Shown here piece after piece: positions 1 through 5,411 of a DNA stretch of 5,496 nucleotides (positions are counted from its first letter, which is position 1; every line of letters starts with the position of its first letter). This stretch comes from Patulibacter sp. (lineage in GTDB: Bacteria > Actinomycetota > Thermoleophilia > Solirubrobacterales > Solirubrobacteraceae). Both the position numbers and the translations under genes were made by a program. Location of the stretch: contig JAVHXX010000213.1 of NCBI GenBank assembly GCA_031119595.1, positions 1-5,496 on the forward strand, read 5' to 3'. A model generated the notes under the pieces. It had not been told where the DNA came from and did no database searches. It saw only the letters and a program-made list of their open reading frames with translations.

Positions 1-1068
1 CGTGAGGCCCGTCCCGAGCGTGCGCCGCGTCCGAGCCGCGCCGCCGGCGCCCTCGGCGCGTTCTCATCGCTCGACCTGGCCGGCAAGGGCTCCGCGGCCG
101 CGGCGTTCGTGAGCGCGCGCCGCACGGCGTTCGCCGGCGGGGCCGGGGTGATCGTGCTCGTCGTCGTGCTCCTCAGCGTGCTCGGCGGTGGCAGCGAGAG
201 CCCCGCGGTGAAGACGAAGAAGTCCCAGGCGGCGGCGCGCAAGGCCGCCGAGGCGAAGTGGGCGAAGAGCCCGTACGGCGTCCCGACCGACGTGAAGCTC
301 CCGCCGAAGACGCGCATCGTGGCCTACGCCGGGGCGCCTCACGCCAAGGCGCTCGGCATCCTCGGCACCACGTCGTTCAAGAACGCCGCCGCGAAGCTCA
401 AGACGCAGTCGGCGCCGTACGCCCGCCCGACCCGCCATGTGCTCCGCGCGTACGACCTCATCGCGACGGTCGCGAGCGCCGCGCCCGGGCCGTCGGGCAA
501 GTACCGCACCCGTCAGACCCCGTCGACGATCGCCCGCTATCTGCGGGCAGCCCGCCGCGACCACGCCGCGCTCATCCTCGACATCCAGCCGGGCCAGTCG
601 AACTTCGTCGACGAGCTGAAGCCGCTCGAGCGGTGGCTGCGCGAACCCGACGTGCAGCTCGCCCTCGACCCCGAGTGGCGGATGCGTCCGGGCGTCGTCC
701 CCGGGACCGAGATCGGGTACGTCTCCGGCGGGGAGCTCAACGCGACCCTCGCGCGGGTCGGCGCGATCATCAAGGCTGGCCACCTCCCGGACAAGATGGT
801 CCTGGTCCACCGGTTCACCGACGGCATGATCAAGAACTTCGGCGCGGTGAAGGTCCCGAAGGGCATCGTGCCGGTGATCTCCATCGACGGCGTGGGGGCG
901 AAGGCGAACAAGATCGCCACCTACGACCGGATCGCGCCGAGCCTCCCGAAGCCGTGGCTGCCGGGCTTCAAGCTCTTCTACCAGGAGGACAACGCGGCCG
1001 GCGGGATCATGTCCGGCAAGCAGGTCATGGGGCTCAAACCCCGGCCGCACGTCGTGCTCTACGAGTAA
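1..1068 (+). CDS. Membrane-anchored protein of unknown function, TIM-barrel-like exterior domain (5' partial)
   Basis: The frame is open from base 1, so the true start is probably upstream. A GTG at 109 is the best internal candidate, but I see no Shine-Dalgarno at the right distance. Numbering from that GTG, 'SARR' precedes one hydrophobic segment at about residues 9-26 (AGVIVLVVVLLSVL), then a Lys/Ala-rich linker (about 34-53). This suggests a signal anchor or uncleaved signal peptide with the C-terminal domain outside. The domain alternates short hydrophobic strands, several ending in acidic or His residues, with helices: ILDIQPGQS (156-164), LALDPEWRM (184-192), LVHRFTDGMI (232-241), VISIDG (256-261), GFKLFYQED (286-294) and a C-terminal VVLYE. 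That pattern suggests a beta/alpha barrel, perhaps a glycan-acting hydrolase; this is inference. I recall similar actinobacterial hypothetical proteins but know no function. The stop lies 15 nt before lysC, so co-transcription is likely. Confidence 0.8.
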   Translation, partial: REARPERAPRPSRAAGALGAFSSLDLAGKGSAAAAFVSARRTAFAGGAGVIVLVVVLLSVLGGGSESPAVKTKKSQAAARKAAEAKWAKSPYGVPTDVKLPPKTRIVAYAGAPHAKALGILGTTSFKNAAAKLKTQSAPYARPTRHVLRAYDLIATVASAAPGPSGKYRTRQTPSTIARYLRAARRDHAALILDIQPGQSNFVDELKPLERWLREPDVQLALDPEWRMRPGVVPGTEIGYVSGGELNATLARVGAIIKAGHLPDKMVLVHRFTDGMIKNFGAVKVPKGIVPVISIDGVGAKANKIATYDRIAPSLPKPWLPGFKLFYQEDNAAGGIMSGKQVMGLKPRPHVVLYE

Positions 1069-1083
1069 GTAGCCTTGACGGCA

Positions 1084-2355
1084 ATGTCCGAGACGGTCGT
1101 CATGAAGTTCGGTGGCACCTCGGTCGCCGACGCAGAGCGAATCCTGCGTGCAGCGAACCGCATCGTCGCCAAGAAGGAAGCCGGCAAGGGCGTCGTCGTC
1201 GTGCTCTCCGCGCGCGGCAAGGAGACCGACCGGCTCATCCGCGACGCCTTCGAGGTGTCGCCCGATCCCGACCCGCGCGAGATGGACATGCTCCTCTCCA
1301 CGGGCGAGCGGATCTCCTGCGCGCTGTGCGCGATGGCCATCCGCGACCTCGGTCACGAGGCGATCTCGCTCTCGGGCTCGCAGGCCGGCATCGTCACCGA
1401 CACGGTCCACACGAAGGCGCGCATCGTCGACGTCAAGGCCGACCGCATCCGGGCCGCGCTCGACGAGGGCAAGATCGTCCTCGTCGCCGGCTTCCAGGGC
1501 GTGTCGACCGCGAAGGACGTCACCACGCTCGGTCGCGGCGGCTCCGACACCACCGCCGTCGCGCTCGCGGCCGCCGTCGGTGCGGAGGTCTGCGAGATCT
1601 ACACCGATGTCCCCGGCGTGTTCTCGGCCGATCCGCGCATCGTCCCGAACGCCCGCAAGCTCGACCGGGTGTCGTTCGAGGAGGTCCTCGAGATGGCCGC
1701 CTCCGGCGCCGGGGTCCTGCAGCTGCGCAGCGTCGAGTACGCCCGCAACCACGGCGTGAACATCCACTGCCGCTCGAGTTTCGATGATTCAGTGGGAACG
1801 TTCGTCGTCCCGGAGGAGGAGACCATGGAACAACCGATGATCACCGCGGTCACCCACTCCACGGGTGAGGCGCGGATCACGCTGCTCGGCGTGCCGGATT
1901 CGCCCGGTGCGGCCGGCCGGATCGCGACGGCCCTCGCCGACGCGAACGTCAACGTCGACATGATCATCCAGAACGAGCCCATCGCCGACGGTGAGCCCGC
2001 GGACATGTCCTTCACGGTCTCCGAGGACGATCTCCGCATCGCCCAGACGGCCCTCGCGCCGCTCGAGGCCGAGCTCGGCCTGCGCGGCGTCCGGACCGAC
2101 GAGTCCGTCGGCAAGGTCTCCGTGATCGGTGCCGGCATGCGCAGCCACCCGGGTGTGGCCGCGAAGGTGTTCTCGGTGCTCGGCGCCGAGGCGATCAACA
2201 TCGAGATGATCGCCACCAGTCCCATCAAGATCAGCTGCGTCGTCGCGCAGGACCGCGTGCCGGATGCCGTGCGCGCGCTCCACGCCGCCTTCGAACTCGA
2301 AGGTGACGACACCATCCTCGTCGAGCAGCCCTTCTCCCAGCGAGGTGCGTCGTGA
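1084..2355 (+). CDS. lysC: Aspartokinase, alpha subunit (full length)
   Basis: Phosphorylates L-aspartate with ATP to give 4-phospho-L-aspartate, the cytosolic first step toward lysine/diaminopimelate, threonine, methionine and isoleucine. From the ATG at 1084 the protein has 423 aa, about the size of actinobacterial LysC. The N-terminal kinase domain has KFGGTS (8-13), LLSTGERIS (70-78), GRGGSDTTA (150-158) and YTDVPGVFSADPR (173-185). Two C-terminal ACT domains follow: about 265-335 (ITLLGVPDSPGAAGRIA, then VNVDMIIQNE) and about 342-410 (GKVSVIGAGMRSHPGVAAKVF, then NIEMIATSPIKISCVV). This is the lysine/threonine feedback-sensing layout of the alpha/beta aspartokinase class. A TTG at 1075 would add three residues (MTA). 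I prefer the ATG because SETVVMKFGGTS matches usual family N-termini. Neither start has a clear Shine-Dalgarno, so translation may depend on coupling with the upstream gene. The 3' end overlaps asd by 4 nt. Confidence 0.97.
   Translation: MSETVVMKFGGTSVADAERILRAANRIVAKKEAGKGVVVVLSARGKETDRLIRDAFEVSPDPDPREMDMLLSTGERISCALCAMAIRDLGHEAISLSGSQAGIVTDTVHTKARIVDVKADRIRAALDEGKIVLVAGFQGVSTAKDVTTLGRGGSDTTAVALAAAVGAEVCEIYTDVPGVFSADPRIVPNARKLDRVSFEEVLEMAASGAGVLQLRSVEYARNHGVNIHCRSSFDDSVGTFVVPEEETMEQPMITAVTHSTGEARITLLGVPDSPGAAGRIATALADANVNVDMIIQNEPIADGEPADMSFTVSEDDLRIAQTALAPLEAELGLRGVRTDESVGKVSVIGAGMRSHPGVAAKVFSVLGAEAINIEMIATSPIKISCVVAQDRVPDAVRALHAAFELEGDDTILVEQPFSQRGAS
1812..1821 (+). promoter_or_regulatory. 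Internal ribosome binding site for the LysC beta subunit
   Basis: The purine run GGAGGAGGAG lies inside the lysC coding sequence and contains a full AGGAGG at 1814-1819, five bases before the ATG at 1825. In the lysC frame it encodes part of PEEE, an acidic linker between the kinase and ACT domains, so the protein constraint there is probably loose. It is the strongest Shine-Dalgarno I see in the window. Confidence 0.85.
1825..2355 (+). CDS. lysC: Aspartokinase beta (regulatory) subunit from an internal in-frame start
   Basis: This is an in-frame ATG at codon 248 of lysC, preceded by a near-ideal ribosome binding site (AGGAGG at 1814-1819, 5-nt spacer). It would yield a 176-aa protein starting MEQPMITAVTHSTGEARITLLG that contains only the two ACT domains. 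In Corynebacterium glutamicum LysC and Bacillus subtilis aspartokinase II, the beta subunit arises in exactly this way from an internal start at the kinase/ACT boundary and assembles with alpha in an alpha2beta2 enzyme that binds the feedback effectors. The position, size and following sequence match that precedent. That the start is used here is inferred from sequence. The internal site looks much stronger than the site for full-length LysC, so beta may be made at equal or greater amounts. Confidence 0.85.
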   Translation: MEQPMITAVTHSTGEARITLLGVPDSPGAAGRIATALADANVNVDMIIQNEPIADGEPADMSFTVSEDDLRIAQTALAPLEAELGLRGVRTDESVGKVSVIGAGMRSHPGVAAKVFSVLGAEAINIEMIATSPIKISCVVAQDRVPDAVRALHAAFELEGDDTILVEQPFSQRGAS

Positions 2356-3365
2356 AGGTCGCCGTCGTCGGCGCGACCGGTGCGGTCGGCCAGCTCATCC
2401 TGAAGACCCTCGAGCGTCGCGGCTTCGCCGCCGACGAGATCGTCCCGTTCGCCAGCGAGCGCTCGGCCGGCAAGGAACTCCCGGGCTACGGCACCATCCA
2501 GCCCCTCACCGACGAGACCGTCGTCGGCTACGACCTCGCGCTCTTCTCGGCCGGCGGGTCGACCTCCAAGGCGTGGGCGCCGAAGTTCGCCGCCGGTGGC
2601 GCCACCGTCGTCGACAACTCCTCTGCATTCCGCATGGACCCCGACGTGCCCCTCGTGGTGAGCGAGGTCAACCCGGAGGCCATCGGCGACGCCCGCAAGG
2701 GCATCATCGCCAACCCGAACTGCACCACGATGGTCGCGATGCTGCCGCTCAAGGCCCTCTCCGACCGGTACGGCCTGTCCGAGATGGTCGCCACCAGCTT
2801 CCAGGCCGCCGGCGGCGCCGGGCAGAAGGGCATCGACGAGCTCGCCGAGCAGATCCCGGTCGTCGGCAAGGACGTCGACGCGCTCGTCCACGACGGCGCC
2901 TCGGCCGCGGCCCTCGCCACCCCGAGCACCTTCGCCAAGACGCTCGCCTTCAACGTCGTCCCGCTCCTCGGTAGCCTCGACGACAACGGCTACACGGACG
3001 AGGAGCTCAAGCTCCAGAACGAGTCCCGCAAGATCCTCGGCCTCCCGGACCTCAAGGTCACGCCCACCTGCGTGCGCGTGCCGGTGATGGTCGGCCACGC
3101 GATCGCGGTCCGGGCCACGTTCGACCAGCCGGTCGACCTCGCCGAGGCGCGCGACCTGCTCGCCGCCTTCCCGAACCTCGTCGTCGACGACGTTCCCACG
3201 CCGCTCGAAGCCGCCGGCCGCGACGAGACCTTCGTCGGCCGCATCCGCCTCGACCTGAGCGACCCGAAGACGCTCAGCTTCTTCGTCGTCGGTGACAACC
3301 TGCTCAAGGGCGCCGCCCTCAACACCGTCCAGCTGGCCGAGCTGGCGGTCGCGTCGGTCGCCTGA
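2352..3365 (+). CDS. asd: Aspartate-semialdehyde dehydrogenase
   Basis: Reduces 4-phospho-L-aspartate to L-aspartate 4-semialdehyde with NADPH, directly after LysC and at the branch point between lysine/diaminopimelate and the threonine/methionine branch. The 337-aa length is typical. Visible motifs: N-terminal Rossmann loop GATGAVG (7-13); SAGGS (66-70); VVDNSSAFRMD (86-96); ANPNCTT (120-126) with catalytic Cys124; SFQAAGGAGQKGIDEL (149-164) with the substrate-region Gln151; RVPVMVGHA (242-250) with the expected Arg242 and general-base His249; and the C-terminal DNLLKGAALNTVQLAE (315-330). The widely seen 'QAVSGAG' is QAAGGAG here and 'NCST' is NCTT, mild variants that keep the key residues. 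The GTG start overlaps the lysC stop in a GTGA and is preceded by GAGGTG at 2342-2347, inside lysC, so translational coupling in a lysC-asd operon is very likely. Confidence 0.97.
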   Translation: MKVAVVGATGAVGQLILKTLERRGFAADEIVPFASERSAGKELPGYGTIQPLTDETVVGYDLALFSAGGSTSKAWAPKFAAGGATVVDNSSAFRMDPDVPLVVSEVNPEAIGDARKGIIANPNCTTMVAMLPLKALSDRYGLSEMVATSFQAAGGAGQKGIDELAEQIPVVGKDVDALVHDGASAAALATPSTFAKTLAFNVVPLLGSLDDNGYTDEELKLQNESRKILGLPDLKVTPTCVRVPVMVGHAIAVRATFDQPVDLAEARDLLAAFPNLVVDDVPTPLEAAGRDETFVGRIRLDLSDPKTLSFFVVGDNLLKGAALNTVQLAELAVASVA

Positions 3366-3388
3366 GCGGATCGCGCGTGCATCTCCGC

Positions 3389-3410
3389 GCCGGGGCCGGT
3401 CGGCCCCGGC
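3389..3410 (+). terminator. Perfect 9-bp GC hairpin between asd and the META lipoprotein gene
   Basis: GCCGGGGCC (3389-3397) and GGCCCCGGC (3402-3410) are exact reverse complements around a GGTC tetraloop. The hairpin begins 24 nt after the asd stop. No U-tract follows, so if it terminates lysC-asd it would be the U-less type proposed for GC-rich actinobacteria. It ends just before the purine-rich ribosome binding site of the next gene (AGAGGG at 3414-3419), so it could instead act as a partial terminator, an mRNA-stabilising 3' structure or a leader element. The hairpin is directly visible; its role is inferred. Confidence 0.55.
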
Positions 3411-3429
3411 CGCAGAGGGCCTGACACCG

Positions 3430-4203
3430 ATGCGTAGCGCCACCCCGGTTCTCCTCCTCGCGGCGGCGGCGCTCGCGCTCGTCGGCTGCGGCGATGCTGC
3501 CCACACACCGACGAGTGCCGAGCTCCGCGGGACCCAGTTCATGGCGACCAGCGCGAAGGGCCACGCCTTCGTCGAGGGCACCCCTCCGATGCTGGACTTC
3601 CGCGACGGCACCGTCTCGGCCACGGGCGGGTGCAACGAGACCCGAGGGTCGTACGCGATCCGCGGCGGGCGTCTCTCGCTCGGAAAGGACGCGATGCAGA
3701 CGATGATGGGGTGCGGTACACCGCTCGAGCACCAGGACGACTGGCTCGACGACGTCCTCGACGCGCGGCCATCCGTCACCGTCGGTGACCACGGGAACAC
3801 GCTCGTGTTGGCGACCCGTGATCAGCGCATCACCTTCGGGCGGCAGGGGCCGTCGGGTGGGCCGATGCCGATCGAAGGGCCGCACTGGACCGCGACGTCG
3901 CTGCACCAGACCGGCGCCTTCGTCGCGATCGAGGGTCCGATGGCGCATCCCACGCTCCGGATCAAGGGCGGGCACGCGAGCTTCTTCACCGGCTGCAATG
4001 CCGGGACGACCACCGCCAAGGTCACCGACCGCACCGTCGAGTTCGGCACGCTCGTCTACGGCAGCAAGGTCTGCCCCGGCTACGTGGGCCGCGTCGAGCG
4101 CCAGATGCTCGAGCTCCTGCACGGACCGGCGCAGTTCACCTTCTCGCGCCGGACGCTCATGCTCACCCGCAACGGCATCGGCCTGGATTTCGACGAACGC
4201 TGA
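3430..4203 (+). CDS. Lipoprotein with two META (HslJ-like) domains
   Basis: This 257-aa protein starts at an ATG with AGAGGG ten bases upstream. The N-terminus is a lipoprotein signal peptide: MRS, a hydrophobic core (PVLLLAAAALALVG) and the lipobox LVGC, with acylated Cys20. The mature protein should be tethered to the outer face of the cytoplasmic membrane. Two META domains follow, about 32-137 and 148-254. Each opens with a short 'G.W/F.ATS' strand, then has a GCN signature (GGCN at 67-70, TGCN at 187-190) and a second cysteine 26-27 residues later (C68/C95; C189/C215), which could form disulfides. META domains occur in E. coli HslJ, linked to heat and novobiocin resistance, and in many secreted lipoproteins, but no biochemical activity is established, so I assign none. 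It lies 64 bp after asd in the same direction, separated by a hairpin, so operon membership is uncertain. Its 3' end has its own strong hairpin. Confidence 0.9.
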   Translation: MRSATPVLLLAAAALALVGCGDAAHTPTSAELRGTQFMATSAKGHAFVEGTPPMLDFRDGTVSATGGCNETRGSYAIRGGRLSLGKDAMQTMMGCGTPLEHQDDWLDDVLDARPSVTVGDHGNTLVLATRDQRITFGRQGPSGGPMPIEGPHWTATSLHQTGAFVAIEGPMAHPTLRIKGGHASFFTGCNAGTTTAKVTDRTVEFGTLVYGSKVCPGYVGRVERQMLELLHGPAQFTFSRRTLMLTRNGIGLDFDER

Positions 4204-4208
4204 CGGCG

Positions 4209-4239
4209 CGCCGCCCGCCGCGAGCCGCGGCGCGCGGCG
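4209..4239 (+). terminator. Strong GC stem-loop after the META lipoprotein gene
   Basis: Arms 4209-4222 and 4226-4239 pair at 13 of 14 positions (one C-C mismatch, 4215/4233) around an AGC loop. The stem starts 5 nt after the stop codon, and a moderately T-rich TTCGGTCTTC follows. Size, position and GC content fit an intrinsic terminator for the plus-strand block. Because the genes converge here and the stem is nearly symmetric, it could also act on minus-strand transcripts. Its right arm runs directly into the first 61-bp repeat. Confidence 0.7.
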
Positions 4240-4393
4240 GTTCGGTCTTCTCGTGACCGTTTCGTCGCGTGGTGCGCGGCGGTGGCGGGTTGCCGCCGCG
4301 GTTCGGTCTTCTCGTGACCGTTTCGTCGCGTGGTGCGCGGCGGTTGCGGGTTGCCGCGGCGGTTCGGTCCTTCAGCGACCGTTTCGTCGCGTG
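4239..4393. repeat. 61-bp tandem repeat, left array (two full units plus 33 bp)
   Basis: Units start at 4239, 4300 and 4361, each opening GGTTCGGTC, an exact 61-bp period. Units 1 and 2 differ only in their last third. Unit 3 keeps GTTTCGTCGCGTG but differs in its first part (CCTTCAGC for CTTCTCGT) and stops matching after 4393, repeat position 33. Each unit has a CGGTC(7 nt)GACCG hairpin. Units 1 and 2 also have a stem capped by GTTG in their GC-rich second half (GGCGG-GTTG-CCGCC in unit 1). Since 61 is not a multiple of 3, the array is not coding. It lies in the convergent gap, overlaps the 3' end of the minus-strand gene, and recurs on that gene's other side. I do not recognise the repeat. 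Confidence 0.95.
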
Positions 4394-5376
4394 CTGAGGA
4401 TCGGATCGACGGGCGGTCCCGGTACGGGCGGCGCGAGGTTGGCCAGTCGAAAGGCCTCGATTCGGTCGATGGTGTCTTCTGGCCGGTAGTTGGCGGCAGC
4501 CCAGTCAACGCGCATGATCCGGAAGCCGTACGCCTCGAGCGCGGCACGCTTCGCGGCGTCGGCCGCGAGCTGGGCGGGTGACGAGTGGAAGCGATCACCG
4601 TCGGCTTCGACGATCGCGCGTGTCAGGGGAAACCACACATCGACTTCGAAGCCCCCGATCTGGGCGTTGTTGATCACCGGCGGGAGGCGGCTGTCGCGGA
4701 TCAACGCGATGAGGATCCGCTCGAGCTCAGTGCGGTTGCGACCCGAGGTGTCGTCGAGTCGGAGGATCGCCGCCTCGAGCGCCCTCGTCCCCGGTGTCGG
4801 TTTGCGGCGCCCGAGTACTGCGTCGAGCGCAGCGGCATCGAAGAGTCGGAGATGCACGGCACGATCCAGGAGCCGATCGAGCCGGTGCGGGTCCGACGGG
4901 TCCGCGACATCGGCGAGCGTGCGGGCCACGGAGGTGCACGGGAGCCCGTCGATCTCGAGGACGTCGTCATCGTGGAGGTGAACGCTCTCGTGGATCACGA
5001 GCCGCGACTGCTGTCGGGGCGGGCGCCTCGGTACGACGAGGTGGACCGGATACCGCGGCGTACTCACGAGGTCCAGGACGTCGACCGCCGAATCGCGCGC
5101 GACGACGGAACCCGCGCCGACGCTCAGATGCGCCGCCCACCGGTCGCCGGTCGTCGACACCGTTCGGTGCAGCGAGTATGTGCCGCGAAACTGGCGATGC
5201 AGCACATGGTCCTCGGCCCATCGGAGCACCGTGCGCGAGCGCAGGCCGATGTCCATGAGCTGCGCGCGCGAGACGATCTCGCCCTGGGGCTCAGCGGCCG
5301 CTTGAATCGCCTTGAAGACGGTCGCGCGCTTACGTTCTGATTGTTCTCCCATATAAGGAAGAGGGTTTGGCGGCAC
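4372..5376 (-). CDS. AbiEi-like winged-helix protein with C-terminal DUF559 (Vsr/PD-(D/E)XK-like) domain
   Basis: This 334-aa protein starts at GTG 5376. An ATG at 5352 would shorten it to 326 aa but is preceded by pyrimidines, whereas the GTG has a G-run 8 nt upstream. Residues 19-70 look like the AbiEi-type winged helix-turn-helix (EIVSRAQLMDIGLRSRTVLR, then FRGTYSLH). The middle has LPCTSVARTLADVAD (145-159), a hallmark I know from this actinobacterial family. The C-terminal part (about 214-311) matches DUF559, related to the Vsr endonuclease fold: TELER (216-220), GGFEVDVWF (241-249), IVEADGDRFH (255-264) and YGFRIMRVDW (283-292), giving candidate metal ligands Asp246, Glu257 and Asp259. 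Such proteins are annotated as type IV antitoxin-domain or DUF559 proteins. Their function is unproven, and no AbiEii toxin gene is visible beside it. It converges on the META gene. The last codons (TRRNGR and stop) lie inside a 61-bp repeat. Confidence 0.9.
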   Translation of the reverse strand: MPPNPLPYMGEQSERKRATVFKAIQAAAEPQGEIVSRAQLMDIGLRSRTVLRWAEDHVLHRQFRGTYSLHRTVSTTGDRWAAHLSVGAGSVVARDSAVDVLDLVSTPRYPVHLVVPRRPPRQQSRLVIHESVHLHDDDVLEIDGLPCTSVARTLADVADPSDPHRLDRLLDRAVHLRLFDAAALDAVLGRRKPTPGTRALEAAILRLDDTSGRNRTELERILIALIRDSRLPPVINNAQIGGFEVDVWFPLTRAIVEADGDRFHSSPAQLAADAAKRAALEAYGFRIMRVDWAAANYRPEDTIDRIEAFRLANLAPPVPGPPVDPILSTRRNGR

Positions 5377-5384
5377 GAAATTCG

Positions 5385-5396
5385 CCCCCCCCCCCC
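5385..5396 (-). promoter_or_regulatory. Poly-G(12) tract at Shine-Dalgarno distance from the minus-strand GTG start
   Basis: Twelve consecutive C on the plus strand read as twelve G on the coding strand, ending 8 nt before the GTG at 5376. A G-run can pair with the anti-Shine-Dalgarno CCUCC with one G-U wobble, so it may be the ribosome binding site. Homopolymers of this length are prone to slippage during replication and to sequencing error, so the exact count is uncertain. The neighbouring stretch at about 5335-5384 is much less GC-rich than the rest of the window. I see no convincing promoter there. Confidence 0.5.
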
Positions 5397-5411
5397 TGAT
5401 GCAGAACTCGC

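Noticed and set aside
1075..1083. TTG at 1075 as the lysC start
   Set aside because: It would add only three residues and has no better ribosome binding site. The ATG at 1084 gives the usual aspartokinase N-terminus. Not fully excluded.
64..1767. 567-codon open frame on the minus strand
   Set aside because: It lies opposite the upstream gene and lysC, is an Arg/Asp/Gly/Val-rich mirror of GC-rich coding DNA, and has no recognisable domain.
258..1787. 509-codon open frame on the plus strand
   Set aside because: It overlaps the upstream gene and lysC in another frame, has Arg/Gly/Pro-rich composition and no motif, and ends inside lysC.
1599..3800. 733-codon open frame on the minus strand
   Set aside because: It spans the antisense of lysC, asd and the META gene, whose products are well recognised. 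Its low-complexity composition is typical of a shadow frame.
3785..4489. Plus-strand frame reading through the left 61-bp array (repeat protein?)
   Set aside because: A 61-bp period shifts frame each unit, so no repeated peptide is encoded, and the frame starts inside the META gene out of phase.
4585..5340. 251-codon plus-strand frame opposite the DUF559 gene
   Set aside because: The minus-strand frame carries clear winged-helix and DUF559 motifs; this frame has none and is its antisense shadow.
5329..5357. Promoter at TATAAG (5352-5357, plus) or TTATAT (minus)
   Set aside because: No matching -35 box at suitable spacing. On the minus strand the element lies inside the coding sequence downstream of the favoured start, and on the plus strand it would drive only repeats.
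4372..5376. Complete AbiE type IV toxin-antitoxin operon
   Set aside because: Only the AbiEi-like winged helix is present, fused to DUF559. No nucleotidyltransferase (AbiEii) toxin gene is visible on either side within the window.
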